This document shows positions 17,588 through 26,423 of a stretch of 64,000 nt of DNA, in pieces; positions within the stretch are counted from its first letter, which is position 1; every line of letters starts with the position of its first letter. The translations under genes and the position numbers were made by a program. This DNA comes from FW021-bin31 sp964422465. Lineage in GTDB: Bacteria > Bacteroidota > Bacteroidia > Chitinophagales > Chitinophagaceae. Below the pieces are notes generated by a model. The model ran no database searches, was not told the origin of the DNA, and saw only the letters and a program-made list of their open reading frames with translations. The stretch is taken from the NCBI GenBank assembly GCA_964422465.1, contig CAYRBD010000003.1, forward strand, positions 19,355 through 83,354, written 5' to 3'.

Positions 17588-18712
17588 GTGAAGGTTTCGA
17601 AACACTTTCTGTTGACCCCCCTTTTAATTTTGAATATTATTCTCCTGCTGGTTTTTGTATTTGCCAGCCTGGCTATACCCAGAATAGCTCCGGGAGGCCA
17701 TTGGTATTTAGGGATATTGGGCCTTGTGTTTCCACTCATCTTGGCGTTGGTTATAGCCTTCATTGTCTTTTGGTTTATGGTGCATTTCAAATACAGTTTG
17801 TTTGGTATTATAGCCCTTATTGTATGTTGGAAATTTGTTCTCGTGTTTTTTGCACTCCACCCGTTCAGTGGAAAGGCAAAGGACAGCAACCCGGATCGAA
17901 TAACTATAATGAGTTACAACGTCCATTATTTTAAGAACCTGGATAAGAGCAAAAAAGACAATGCCAGTCTTAGAGATGAAATGATGGCGCTTATTAAAGA
18001 ACAAAAGCCAGATATCCTTTGCCTGCAGGAATTTTATACTTCGGAGAATCCACATAATTTTGATAATAAGAATTATATTTCCGAAGAGATGAGATTACCT
18101 TATCGGTATTTCAGCAGCGACAGGAATTATGCCAACAACCACTCAGGCGTTATTATATTTTCTCGTTATCCTATCGTAAATTCAGCTAAGGTAGAATTAC
18201 TGGAGAACGAGGAAAAAGGAGAAGCCATATACGTGGATATTAAGAAAGGAACAGCTATTTTCAGAGTATTTACTACACATCTTCAGTCTATCTATCTGGA
18301 TGCAGAAGACCGGAAATACATGGGAGAGGTAAAAAGACAGGAGAACCCGGAGCTTTCCGGTAGCAAGAGGATATTCAAAAAATTAAAGGTAGCGTTCACA
18401 AAAAGAGCAACGCAGGCTGGCGTGCTCTCAGAAAAAATAAAAGAAAGCCCTTATCCGGTTTTGGTTTGTGGTGATTTTAACGATACACCAAATTCTTATA
18501 CCTATTTTAAGGTCAAAGGCTCTTTAAAAGATGCTTTTTTGGAAAAGGGATTTGGAATTGGCAGAACCTATTCTCAGATTTCTCCCACCCTGCGTATTGA
18601 TTATATTCTTACCGACCCCGGGTTTCAGACAGAGGGCTTTTATGTGATTCACCGGACACTTTCTGATCATTTTCCGGTGATTGCACAATTGGAATATACA
18701 AATAGGCATTAA
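17588..18712 (+). CDS. Endonuclease/exonuclease/phosphatase (EEP) family protein, membrane-anchored
   Basis: A 374-aa protein starting at GTG 17588, 8 bp after the second rhomboid gene and probably cotranscribed. Three hydrophobic segments fill residues 1-95. The EEP fold follows: MSYNVHYFKNLD, CLQEFY (metal-binding Glu), HSGVIIFSRYPIV, VLVCGDFNDTPNSY (Asp/Asn) and LSDHFPVIAQLEY (Asp-His pair). The domain hydrolyses phosphodiester or phosphoester bonds in nucleic acids, phosphoinositides or lipids; the substrate is not evident. The catalytic domain is probably periplasmic or held at the membrane. Confidence 0.88.
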   Translation: MKVSKHFLLTPLLILNIILLLVFVFASLAIPRIAPGGHWYLGILGLVFPLILALVIAFIVFWFMVHFKYSLFGIIALIVCWKFVLVFFALHPFSGKAKDSNPDRITIMSYNVHYFKNLDKSKKDNASLRDEMMALIKEQKPDILCLQEFYTSENPHNFDNKNYISEEMRLPYRYFSSDRNYANNHSGVIIFSRYPIVNSAKVELLENEEKGEAIYVDIKKGTAIFRVFTTHLQSIYLDAEDRKYMGEVKRQENPELSGSKRIFKKLKVAFTKRATQAGVLSEKIKESPYPVLVCGDFNDTPNSYTYFKVKGSLKDAFLEKGFGIGRTYSQISPTLRIDYILTDPGFQTEGFYVIHRTLSDHFPVIAQLEYTNRH

Positions 18713-18750
18713 AAGAAATGCCGACCGCCCCTCTGTTCTAATAGATAATT

Positions 18751-19125
18751 TTATCCATCCGCCTGAGAGTGGGCATATTCCATTTGAGGGAGGTTGAGTT
18801 CGATGATTGCGGCATCATGCGTATAGTCAGCTTCCTCAAACAGAATCTGGTCTTCCAGGCTTTTAACTGAGCTTGCATATGCATTTTCCCAGTTGAATGC
18901 TCTATCTGAGGTAGTGTATGTTCTCTTTTTACTGTCTATTTTCATCCATATTTCTTTCCTCCCGGGACTGATTGCGGATAGTTGAGCCTTTAATTCAAGG
19001 TATTTGATTGTGACGCCGGATTCTTCAAGTTGTTTAATTTTTTGAAGAGTTCGTTGGATTAAAGATAAAGACTGCATACAATCTTCAATTTCGAACTGAA
19101 AGTATAACCCCATTCCGTTTTTCAT
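18751..19125 (-). CDS. Hypothetical protein of unknown family
   Basis: A 124-aa acidic protein, mixed alpha/beta by inspection (FQFEIEDCMQSLSLIQRTLQKI, then YLELKAQLSAISPG). No signal peptide, membrane segment or recognisable motif is seen. It is isolated on the minus strand, convergent with the EEP gene. Its 5' region (19126-19278) holds a pair of Crp/Fnr-type palindromes centred 100 and 122 bp upstream of its ATG, close to the response regulator-Crp gene. Membership of that regulon is therefore inferred. Codon usage does not look foreign. Confidence 0.7.
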   Translation of the reverse strand: MKNGMGLYFQFEIEDCMQSLSLIQRTLQKIKQLEESGVTIKYLELKAQLSAISPGRKEIWMKIDSKKRTYTTSDRAFNWENAYASSVKSLEDQILFEEADYTHDAAIIELNLPQMEYAHSQADG

Positions 19126-19218
19126 TTTGAAAGTATTTAGGGTGAATAATTATTTCTCTACAAAGGTTTCAATCAAGATACTTTATGGCAAAGAAAATCT
19201 AATTTGCTATATTTATGA

Positions 19219-19254
19219 ATGACCCTTGTCATGAACTTTAATGATCTTGGTCAG
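19219..19254. promoter_or_regulatory. Tandem Crp/Fnr-type palindromes
   Basis: ATGAC-cctt-GTCAT (19219-19232) is a perfect 5-4-5 inverted repeat. ATGAT-cttg-GTCAG (19241-19254) is a weaker second site. Centres are 22 bp apart. The same arrangement recurs at 20469-20504 and 21630-21665. It lies upstream of the minus-strand hypothetical gene starting at 19125. Confidence 0.6.
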
Positions 19255-19278
19255 AATGATGAATTGAAAACAGGTGTT

Positions 19279-20337
19279 TTAATATGGGAGTCTTCTAAGT
19301 CCTTCTTCATTGATAATCAAAATTTTTCCATTCTTTATTTCAATCAACCCTTCAGATTTGAAGTCGCTGAGTGTTCTTATCAGCGACTCCGTTGCAACTC
19401 CGGCAATTGAAGCCATGTGTTCCCGGGAAATATCCAGTTCTATATGTCCTTTTTCGCTGGAATTGTACTTTTCCATCACTTTTAGAAGCCCGAAACTTAC
19501 CTTTTTCCGAAGAGAGTTATAGGCCAGATTTAATAAATTTTCTTCATTTAAAGTCTTGTTGCGGGCTATTAATTTAATAAACTCTTTAGTGGCAACGTGG
19601 TTTTCCCAAAGAAGGTGCAAAAAATCTTTACGGGGAATCAGCATAAGTTCTGATTTTTCCAGTACCTGAGCATTATCTTTATAATTGATATCTTGGAGCA
19701 TGGACAGATATCCAAAAAAATCACCCTGGCCATGAATGTGAGTAATGAACTCTTTCCCGGCTTCATTGGTTAGATAAGTTCTTATTTTTCCTTTGATTAC
19801 ATAAAAGATAAATTTAGGTCTCTCTCCTTCCCGATACAAAAGGTGTTTTGGTGGATAAGTACATATCTCCCGGTCTCCAGTAGCGAGAGACGCAAGCCCG
19901 GGTTGTCCACTTTGATCAAAAAAATGTTTTATCCCTTCCGGCACATTTTTAAAATTATGACGGATCGTTTCTATCTTTTTTAATCTCGACTCTACAGCAT
20001 TCAGAAGTTCAATACCCTGAAAGGGTTTGGTAATATAATCATCGGCGCCCATTTCCATACCTTTTCTGAAGTCATCTCTCTCAGATTTTGCAGTTAGAAA
20101 AATGAAAGGAATGTCGGCTGTTTCCCGGTGTTTATTTAATAAATGCAAAACCCCATACCCATCAAGGCCTGGCATCATAATATCACAGATAATTAAGTCG
20201 GGGATTTCTGCTAAAGCCTTTTCAGTCCCGCTTTTACCATCCGCAGCACAGATAACTTCATATTCAGAAAGTTCTAGAATTTCTGCAATATTTTCTCTGA
20301 CCTCTTTATTATCTTCAATAATCAATATTTTCTGCAT
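19279..20337 (-). CDS. Response regulator fused to a Crp/Fnr-type transcription factor
   Basis: A 352-aa protein. Residues 1-120 are a receiver domain with acidic pocket E8-D9, phospho-acceptor D52 (IICDIMMPGLDG), T82 and K104 (ITKPF). Residues ~142-260 form a cyclic-nucleotide-binding-like beta barrel (PPKHLLYREGERPKFIFYVIKGKIR, GDFFGYLSML). The last ~80 residues are a Crp winged helix with recognition helix in REHMASIAGVATESLIRTLSDFKSEG. So phosphorelay and effector sensing could both control DNA binding. No histidine kinase lies next to it. The flanking PNPOx and DUF2892 genes and three nearby palindrome pairs suggest local targets. Confidence 0.92.
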   Translation of the reverse strand: MQKILIIEDNKEVRENIAEILELSEYEVICAADGKSGTEKALAEIPDLIICDIMMPGLDGYGVLHLLNKHRETADIPFIFLTAKSERDDFRKGMEMGADDYITKPFQGIELLNAVESRLKKIETIRHNFKNVPEGIKHFFDQSGQPGLASLATGDREICTYPPKHLLYREGERPKFIFYVIKGKIRTYLTNEAGKEFITHIHGQGDFFGYLSMLQDINYKDNAQVLEKSELMLIPRKDFLHLLWENHVATKEFIKLIARNKTLNEENLLNLAYNSLRKKVSFGLLKVMEKYNSSEKGHIELDISREHMASIAGVATESLIRTLSDFKSEGLIEIKNGKILIINEEGLRRLPY

Positions 20338-20468
20338 AGTATTTATTTAAAGAGGAACGCTGCATTTCAGTTCTTTTGTTCAGTATAGCAAAGTCTATCT
20401 AAGGCTAATTTAATTCAACTTTATTTCTTTTTAAAATAAAGTTATTTTACAGGGTTATTGGCTGTATC

Positions 20469-20504
20469 ATGATGGTTATCATTCCCCTTCCTGATGAGCG
20501 TCAT
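20469..20504. promoter_or_regulatory. Tandem Crp/Fnr-type palindromes upstream of PNPOx gene
   Basis: ATGAT-ggtt-ATCAT (20469-20482) is perfect; CTGAT-gagc-GTCAT (20491-20504) is near-perfect. Centres are 22 bp apart and lie 87.5 and 65.5 bp before the ATG at 20563. A poor -7-like TATTTTG ending at 20534 would place the nearer site about 42 bp upstream of the start of transcription, a class II activator position. Confidence 0.65.
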
Positions 20505-20562
20505 AGATAGGAGGATAAAATAATTTTTATTTTGCTCTTTTATCCCTTTAAATAAAAAAGGT

Positions 20563-21027
20563 ATGGTAGGCAGGTTAAATGAATTGATGATAGACGAAGT
20601 ACTGGAGGAAAATATTATTGGACGTCTGGGATATACGGACGGCCACCGTATTTTTATTATTCCCATTTCCTATCTGTATTACGATAGGAGATACCTTCTG
20701 GCACATTCCCGGGAGGGTAAAAAGATCGAAATTTTCCGTAAAAACCCTGATATTTGCCTGTCGGTGGATCAGATTCAAAATCTGAGTAACTGGAAAAGTG
20801 TTTTAATTTGGGGAAAATATGAAGAAATTATGGATAAAAGAGAACGCTATTATGCGTTGGACCTTCTGATCAGACGGATATTCCGGTATAAATCGACTGA
20901 AAAAGCAGCTAACCCAGATTTACCCGGTATAGATGAATCCATGATTATTCCAGACCGGGAAAAGGCTATTGTTTACCGCATCAAAATAGAAAAAGTTTCC
21001 GGCAGGTTTGAAATCAATAAAAACTGA
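20563..21027 (+). CDS. Pyridoxamine 5'-phosphate oxidase-like flavoprotein
   Basis: A 154-aa split-barrel protein of the PNPOx/NimA-like group. It reads MVGRLNELMIDEVLEENIIGRLGYTDGHRIFIIPISYLY, then YLLAHSREGKKIEIFRKNPDICLSVD and WKSVLIWGKYEEI, the usual flavin-binding barrel pattern. Such proteins bind FMN, F420 or heme and are often induced in low-oxygen or nitrosative stress. The true cofactor and reaction are not visible. It is divergent from the response regulator-Crp gene, and the 225-bp shared region contains a tandem palindrome pair, so control by that regulator is likely. Confidence 0.85.
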   Translation: MVGRLNELMIDEVLEENIIGRLGYTDGHRIFIIPISYLYYDRRYLLAHSREGKKIEIFRKNPDICLSVDQIQNLSNWKSVLIWGKYEEIMDKRERYYALDLLIRRIFRYKSTEKAANPDLPGIDESMIIPDREKAIVYRIKIEKVSGRFEINKN

Positions 21028-21317
21028 TACTCGTTAATCTCTTTTAATTTTCAGTTGCCGGTAAAGCCAGGCTTTCTTTCTTGCCGAAAAGTATGGGGGC
21101 AAGAGACCGTAAAGAACCTGCAGAATAAACTTTTCTTACTCTTGCGGTTGTATTTTTGCCGTACCTGTCCTGAGACGGAAGGGGAAAGCACTTTCCTATT
21201 CTGCAGTTTAAAGAGGCAGACGTTATTTTACTATCTTTAAAAATATTCTTTTTCATTTCACTTTATTTTATTAAAAACAAAGTTGGTCTTTTTAAAATAG
21301 AATTAAACTGACCAGGA

Positions 21318-21572
21318 TCATATAAGATCATGATTGTTATCTGTATTTATTTTATTTCCTGGTAGTAAATTCTCTTTTTTCAATGTTGAGATTCCCAGAA
21401 AGTCATAAAAAGGGTCATACCTAATCAGGGCAGTCAGGAATAAATAAGCGGCTGTGAACAGAAAAAGGAGCATGACAGGTACCGGAATTTTACCTGCTAC
21501 TGATAAATCAATTGCCAGTATTGCTAAAACCATACGCAGGGCCCTATCTATTTTATTAAGATTTATTTTCAT
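21318..21572 (-). CDS. DUF2892 small membrane protein
   Basis: The start is set at the Met at 21570-21572, giving an 84-aa protein MKINLNKIDRALRMVLAILA; the longer reading to 21665 would begin inside a palindrome and adds non-conserved residues. Two hydrophobic helices (MVLAILAIDLSVAG, VPVMLLFLFTAAYLFLTALI) followed by YDPFYDFLGIST match the YgaP-type transmembrane DUF2892. Function is unknown; the domain often accompanies rhodanese or redox stress genes. The gene lies between PNPOx and DinB and has a Crp/Fnr-type site pair upstream. Confidence 0.75.
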   Translation of the reverse strand: MKINLNKIDRALRMVLAILAIDLSVAGKIPVPVMLLFLFTAAYLFLTALIRYDPFYDFLGISTLKKENLLPGNKINTDNNHDLI

Positions 21573-21629
21573 TTTAAGCTGAATTTGGATATTTAGGAAT
21601 AAAATTAGCTTTCTGTTTTCATAAAAAGT

Positions 21630-21665
21630 ATGATGGCAGTCAGCTGACTGAATGACAATAGTCAT
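21630..21665. promoter_or_regulatory. Tandem Crp/Fnr-type palindromes upstream of DUF2892 gene
   Basis: ATGAC-aata-GTCAT (21652-21665) is perfect; ATGAT-ggca-GTCAG (21630-21643) is weaker. Centres are 22 bp apart, 86 and 64 bp before the ATG at 21572, almost the same distances as at the PNPOx gene. A minus-strand TAATTTTA (21600-21607) could be a -7 element about 30 bp from the nearer site. A further palindrome, CAGTCAGCTGACTG, spans 21637-21650. Confidence 0.65.
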
Positions 21666-21681
21666 CTATTTGAGAAGGTTC

Positions 21682-22200
21682 TTACCAGGCTACTCCGTAT
21701 TTTTCCTCCATTATTTTAAAATGATGCGTTTTATGTCCCAAAATGATATAACCAATAGCCAGTACAGACATTGTGTTGCCTGCATAGCTGCCTGTTCTTA
21801 AAAGCATCTCTTTATCGAAAGTAGAAAAAAGCCTCGCGCTACCCTGATGTACCTCCCGGTACTCATCAAGCAGATCGGCGATGGTTCTGTCATTCGCACG
21901 GGCATATTTAGCATATTCGTCCTGGTTATATCCCGTTAGCACGGTAGGATCCTTTCTTGCAAAACGCAGCGCCCGATAGTCAAAAATCCTTTCTGTATCT
22001 GTAAGATGTTGAAGAATGTCATGAATGGTCCATTTTCCCGGAGCGTAGGTTGCTTTCCCTATACTTTCCAGGGCTCCTACATTTATTTCCCGCAATTGTT
22101 TCAGACTGTTTTCAAAGGCGGTTTCCAGGGAGACGTCTTCGGCCAGTGCAATGTAAGCAGCATGGCTTTCAGGAACGGCTTTCAAAAAAGATTTATCCAT
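21682..22200 (-). CDS. DinB / YfiT-like metalloprotein
   Basis: A 172-aa protein from the Met at 22198-22200 (MDKSFLKAVPESHAAYIALAED); the longer reading to 22332 is rejected because it runs through the promoter region and into the divergent gene. It is a DinB-fold four-helix bundle with metal-ligand candidates: KWTIHDILQHLTDTERI and GYIILGHKTHHFKIMEEKYG. Many relatives are thiol-dependent S-transferases, here of unknown substrate. It is divergent from the carboxylase gene. A -7 box lies 15 bp upstream. Confidence 0.88.
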   Translation of the reverse strand: MDKSFLKAVPESHAAYIALAEDVSLETAFENSLKQLREINVGALESIGKATYAPGKWTIHDILQHLTDTERIFDYRALRFARKDPTVLTGYNQDEYAKYARANDRTIADLLDEYREVHQGSARLFSTFDKEMLLRTGSYAGNTMSVLAIGYIILGHKTHHFKIMEEKYGVAW

Positions 22201-22214
22201 AATCGGGGTTTTTA

Positions 22215-22222
22215 CAAATATA
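22215..22222 (-). promoter_or_regulatory. -7 box for DinB gene
   Basis: On the minus strand this reads TATATTTG, matching TAnnTTTG, and ends 14 bases before the DinB start at 22200. No clear -33 TTG partner is seen. Confidence 0.4.
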
Positions 22223-22288
22223 AGCAATAACCCACTCTTGGGTTTGGTTCTGTTAAAAAAGTAGTACTTTAGAGACAAAAATAGCATA

Positions 22289-23923
22289 ATGGACCAAAGT
22301 GAATTGGCTTTCAATAAAAATGAAGATGCCATGCATCTGGCTGTACGCGGGCTTCAGCGGAATTTTTCGAAAGTGGCAAAAGGAGGTGGGAAACAGCGGG
22401 TGGAAAAGATCAGAAAAAAAAATAAGCTTACCCCCCGGGAGCGTATTCAATATCTTATTGATGACAAAACAACTTTCCTTGAAATCGGTGCTTTTGCAGG
22501 ATGGGAGATGTATGAAGAAGAAGGTGGATGCCCTTCGGGAGGAACCGTTGCCGGACTGGGGTATGTGAGTGGCAGACAATGTGTTATTGTTGCCAATGAC
22601 ATGACTGTGAAGGCTGGCGCCTGGTTCCCTATTACAGGGAAAAAAAACCTGCGTATGCAGGAAATAGCCATGGAAAATCACCTGCCTGTCATTTACCTGG
22701 TGGACAGTGCGGGGGTTTACCTCCCCATGCAGGATGAGATTTTTCCGGATAAAGAACACTTTGGCCGTATATTTTATAACAATGCCCGCATGAGCGCCAT
22801 GGGCATTACCCAGATTGCTGCTGTAATGGGGAGTTGTGTAGCCGGAGGAGCTTATTTGCCCATTATGAGTGATGAAACCCTCATGGTGGAAGGAAACGGT
22901 TCTATTTTTCTGGCTGGTCCTTATTTAGTGAAAGCTGCAATAGGGGAAGAAGTGGATGCAGAAACACTGGGAGGAGCAGAAACCCACAACGCGATTTCCG
23001 GAATTGCTGATTATAAATTTAAAACCGAGCAGGGATGTCTGGATCAAATTAAAAAAATTATTAGTAAACTGGGTAAAAATCCCGAACATGTTTTAAACAG
23101 GATTAAGCCGGAAGCTCCAAAAGAAAAAAAAGAAAAGATATACGGCCTCCTCCCGGAAGATCGGACCAAGCCTTACGACATGATGGAAATCATTAAATGC
23201 ATTACGGATCGTTCCGAATTTGAACCCTATAAAAAGGCTTATGGAAAAACCATCCTCTGTGGTTATGCACGCATCAATGGCTGGGCAGTAGGTATTGTGG
23301 CCAATCAACGTCAGATTATTAAAAATAAAAAAGGAGAGATGCAAATGGGGGGCGTTATTTATAACGACAGTGCCGATAAAGCAGCCCGTTTTGTAATGGT
23401 TTGTAATCAGAAGAAAATTCCCTTGTTGTTTCTGCAGGATGTTTCGGGATTTATGGTGGGCAGCCGTTCTGAGCAAGCCGGTATTATTAAAGATGGTGCC
23501 AAACTGGTAAGCGCAGTGTCTAACAGTGTGGTACCCAAGATTACTTTTATAATTGGAAATTCTTACGGGGCAGGCAATTATGCCATGTGTGGTAAAGCCT
23601 ACGATCCGAGATTTATTTTTGCGTGGCCCACTGCACGATTAGCCGTAATGGGAGGGCAGCAGGCGGCAAAAACCCTTTTACAAATAAAAGTAGCTTCTTT
23701 AAAAAAACAGGGACGAAAGGTTTCTGAAAAGGAGAAAGAAGAATTATTAAGAAAAATCACCACTCGTTACGAGCAACAAACGACGCCTTATTATGCTGCC
23801 GCTCGTCTGTGGATAGATGGAATTATTGACCCCGGAGATACCCGTAAAGTGCTATCCGAATGCCTGGAAGCCGTATGCAGGGCAGAGATAAAGCCGTTTA
23901 ATGTGGGGATTTTACAGGTGTAA
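22289..23923 (+). CDS. Acyl-CoA carboxylase, carboxyltransferase (beta) subunit
   Basis: A 544-aa biotin-dependent carboxyltransferase. It has the crotonase-like N and C halves: LTPRERIQYLIDDKTTFLEIGAFAGWEMY, VIVANDMTVKAGAWFPITGKKNLRMQEIA, VDSAGVYLPMQDEIFPDKEHFGRIF, MGSCVAGGAYLPIMSDE, then FLQDVSGFMVGSRSEQAGIIKDGAKL and GNSYGAGNYAMCGKAYDPRF. The PMQDE-x-FPD-x-HFGRIF region is typical of methylcrotonyl-CoA carboxylase beta subunits (leucine degradation), though a propionyl- or other acyl-CoA specificity is not excluded. No biotin carboxylase gene is adjacent. Length is usual for the family. Confidence 0.9.
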   Translation: MDQSELAFNKNEDAMHLAVRGLQRNFSKVAKGGGKQRVEKIRKKNKLTPRERIQYLIDDKTTFLEIGAFAGWEMYEEEGGCPSGGTVAGLGYVSGRQCVIVANDMTVKAGAWFPITGKKNLRMQEIAMENHLPVIYLVDSAGVYLPMQDEIFPDKEHFGRIFYNNARMSAMGITQIAAVMGSCVAGGAYLPIMSDETLMVEGNGSIFLAGPYLVKAAIGEEVDAETLGGAETHNAISGIADYKFKTEQGCLDQIKKIISKLGKNPEHVLNRIKPEAPKEKKEKIYGLLPEDRTKPYDMMEIIKCITDRSEFEPYKKAYGKTILCGYARINGWAVGIVANQRQIIKNKKGEMQMGGVIYNDSADKAARFVMVCNQKKIPLLFLQDVSGFMVGSRSEQAGIIKDGAKLVSAVSNSVVPKITFIIGNSYGAGNYAMCGKAYDPRFIFAWPTARLAVMGGQQAAKTLLQIKVASLKKQGRKVSEKEKEELLRKITTRYEQQTTPYYAAARLWIDGIIDPGDTRKVLSECLEAVCRAEIKPFNVGILQV

Positions 23924-23931
23924 ATCGGTTT

Positions 23932-25275
23932 TTATTCTCTATTTACCTTTTCCAGCTTCATCTTTGCTACAATAAAATCATAAGCGGCTTGTAAATAAGC
24001 CGTCTTGGCTTGTTGATAGGCAAAGTTACTCTTTGCCCAGTCTCCGGATAACAAGCGGCCGTTTTCAAATTGTTCCGTGGTTGCCTGTAAAGTTTTACGA
24101 ACCCGTTCCATGTTCTTTTTTTTCTGGAAAAGGTCTCTTTCTTTATAAAGAAGGTCATTCATGGCTTGCAGCTTATCCAACTGGACCTGGTTTAGCTGTT
24201 CCTGATAACTGGATTGATCGGACTTGCTTTGCAACTGCAGGGCTTCAATTTTCTTTACCCGATCCAGACCTTCGGTAAGGGGTAGTTTTATGGAAACTCC
24301 AACATAGCTGTTGCCATACCAGTTTTGGCTGTTGAACAGATCAAAATCATTATCATAAAAATTGGTTCCGTAAAATCCATTTAAGGATACGGTGGGCAGG
24401 AAGGTGGCCCGGGTATTTTGTAACTGGATTTCGGTCAGGGCTTTTTGTTGGTTCCATTTTTTCAAAGAAAGGCTGTTTGCGGTGTCTCCGGTTTGTGTTT
24501 TATATTCTGAGAGGAGTCCAGAGATGCTATCCGTTAGAATAAAATGATGTTTTTGTGAAGGGGTGTAGCCCAGATCTGCTGTTAGTTGCAAACGTGCATT
24601 AGCCAGAATTTTTTTAGCCTTCAGGTAATTGCTTAAGGCAGTGCTTTTTTCAGAAGCTATCAGGTTGAGATCAGTAATCTTTAATCGACCGGCTTCGTAT
24701 TGCTCCTGTGTCATTTTTAATATTTTGTTTTTGTTTACCGTGTCTGCTACGGCAAGCCGGAGTTGTATTTCTGCGATCATGCAGGCGCCATAGTCTTCCC
24801 CAACCTTGAATCGCAAATTGTTTGAAGCTATTTCTTTGTCGGTACGGCTGATGGCGGCTTTTTGTTTAGCTTCCCGAATTTGGCCGTGGGTTTGGGGATT
24901 AAAGAGATCCACTTTAGCATTCAGGCCTGCGTTGCTCGTCCAGTTAGTCATAAATTTGAGTGGCATAATTTTTCCTTCCGGAGCATCCGGGTTGAAGGCT
25001 TTTGCAGGTACCGGGGTGGTCGGGATAATCAGGTTGCGCTTTACGTCATAATTGGCATATATATCGGGTATTCTTTCCCAACGTGCCTGTTCTACCTGTT
25101 TTTTAGATAGCGCTGCATTCAAAGATTTTACCCGTAAACCCGGATTGTTTTCCAGAGCCAGTTTCTGTGCTTCTTTCAGAGACAGGTTTCCCGGCAATTC
25201 CTTTTTCTGAGCAATTGCCTGATAGAGAAAAGATACTGTGAAGAAAAGAAATAAGATGATTTTGACTTTCATCAT
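23932..25275 (-). CDS. TolC-family outer membrane efflux protein
   Basis: A 447-aa outer membrane factor with signal peptide (LFLFFTVSFLYQAIAQ). Two repeated coiled-coil halves begin with LSLKEAQKLALENNPGLRVKSLNAALSKKQVEQAR and IQLQNTRATFLPTVSLNGFYG, and KSNFAYQQAKTAYLQAAYDFIVAKMKLEK closes the second. It is the last gene of a four-gene minus-strand operon with an ABC permease, an adaptor and an ATPase. It would form the outer membrane channel of that exporter. It is convergent with the carboxylase gene, 8 bp from its stop. Confidence 0.92.
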   Translation of the reverse strand: MMKVKIILFLFFTVSFLYQAIAQKKELPGNLSLKEAQKLALENNPGLRVKSLNAALSKKQVEQARWERIPDIYANYDVKRNLIIPTTPVPAKAFNPDAPEGKIMPLKFMTNWTSNAGLNAKVDLFNPQTHGQIREAKQKAAISRTDKEIASNNLRFKVGEDYGACMIAEIQLRLAVADTVNKNKILKMTQEQYEAGRLKITDLNLIASEKSTALSNYLKAKKILANARLQLTADLGYTPSQKHHFILTDSISGLLSEYKTQTGDTANSLSLKKWNQQKALTEIQLQNTRATFLPTVSLNGFYGTNFYDNDFDLFNSQNWYGNSYVGVSIKLPLTEGLDRVKKIEALQLQSKSDQSSYQEQLNQVQLDKLQAMNDLLYKERDLFQKKKNMERVRKTLQATTEQFENGRLLSGDWAKSNFAYQQAKTAYLQAAYDFIVAKMKLEKVNRE

Positions 25276-25286
25276 TGCAGTTTTTT

Positions 25287-26423
25287 TTATTTAAAAACAG
25301 AAGCCGGTTCCAGTTTATTAATCTTTCTTATGGCAAAAAGAGAACCTCCTACCGATATGAACAGCGTAACCAATAATAAAATTACAATAAGACGGGGAGA
25401 CAAATTCAGGATCAGGCCGGCGTTTGCTACTCCTTGTTTAAAGAGGAATAACAGAAGTAAGGCAATAATAAAACCAATCAGAGCGAAGAGCAAGGCCTGC
25501 GTCAGGATTAATTTGCGTACATAACCATTGGAGGCTCCTATGGCTTTAAAAGTTCCGTAATCTTTTAACCGGTCCAGGACAGCAGAATACAAAGTTAGTC
25601 CAATAATAAAAAAGCCGGTAATGATGGCAAATACAACCAGTGTACCAAAGCTTAGCCCCATGTTGGTGGTACTCAGTAATTGCTTGACGGTAGATTTTCT
25701 AAGGTCATCTATTACCCACGCCTTTACCCCAAAAAAAGTATGGTTGATCCTTGCAGCTACTTGTTTAATGTTAGCATTAGAATTTACTTTTACGGCTACA
25801 ATGCTTACTTTATCATTTGGAAAATTGCCATAAAAGCGGGCATTATCCAGGTCGGCATACATATAATGCCCTCCAAAAGCCTGTACATTTTTTGTCTCCA
25901 CCGCTATAGAAGCGTTTTTTCCATTTATTTCAAAAGCCGTTCCTATATTCAGAGATGCTTTTAGCGCGTTGGCATCAAAATAATCTGCTGATACGGTATT
26001 GGCTTGCATAAGGGAAGATATCCGGCCTTTTATAATTTTAGTGGTATCCGGCCCTCCGGCAAATACCGGTCCATTGCTGCCAATAATAACTACCGGGGAA
26101 GATTTTCCATCTGCCAGGGTGATCGTTGCATTTGTAACTACGATTGGATACGTATTTTCAACGCCTTCAATACTTCGGATTTCGCGCACCAGGCGGGTAT
26201 CAATCTGCGATAACACATTCACATTTTGCGTGGCATTATCGATCACCCAAATCTGCCCGGCTTCAGGATTGGCATTGTTCATCAACCCGCCCATTACGGT
26301 GGTTATGAATTTCAGGGTACCCAATTGTTGCCCGATTAAAAAGATACTGATGACAATACCAACTATAATCCCTATACTCTTAGGCCTGTCAAACCGCATA
26401 AATTTCAGGGCTGTGCGGATCAT
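25287..26423 (-). CDS. ABC transporter permease (DevC/MacB-type FtsX domain)
   Basis: A 378-aa permease with an N-terminal helix (SIGIIVGIVISIFLIGQQLG), a ~200-residue periplasmic MacB-like domain, and three C-terminal helices of the FtsX family (GTLVVFAIITGFFIIGLTLYSAVL, LTQALLFALIGFIIALLLLF, LIVILLLVTLFISVGGSLFA). The linker KDYGTFKAIGASNGYVRKLIL is diagnostic of FtsX permeases. Sequence and gene order match the DevBCA exporter type known from cyanobacteria. It overlaps the adaptor gene by 4 bp, indicating coupled translation. The substrate is unknown; glycolipids or peptides are typical for relatives. Confidence 0.9.
   Translation of the reverse strand: MIRTALKFMRFDRPKSIGIIVGIVISIFLIGQQLGTLKFITTVMGGLMNNANPEAGQIWVIDNATQNVNVLSQIDTRLVREIRSIEGVENTYPIVVTNATITLADGKSSPVVIIGSNGPVFAGGPDTTKIIKGRISSLMQANTVSADYFDANALKASLNIGTAFEINGKNASIAVETKNVQAFGGHYMYADLDNARFYGNFPNDKVSIVAVKVNSNANIKQVAARINHTFFGVKAWVIDDLRKSTVKQLLSTTNMGLSFGTLVVFAIITGFFIIGLTLYSAVLDRLKDYGTFKAIGASNGYVRKLILTQALLFALIGFIIALLLLFLFKQGVANAGLILNLSPRLIVILLLVTLFISVGGSLFAIRKINKLEPASVFK

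Noticed and set aside
19310..19522. Small plus-strand frame 87 bp after the 19219 palindrome
   Set aside because: The spacing matches that at PNPOx and DUF2892, but the frame is antisense to the conserved C terminus of the regulator and has no recognisable motif.
21028..21317. Short frames on both strands between PNPOx and DUF2892
   Set aside because: Neither has a recognisable motif or a promoter box; I see nothing definable here.
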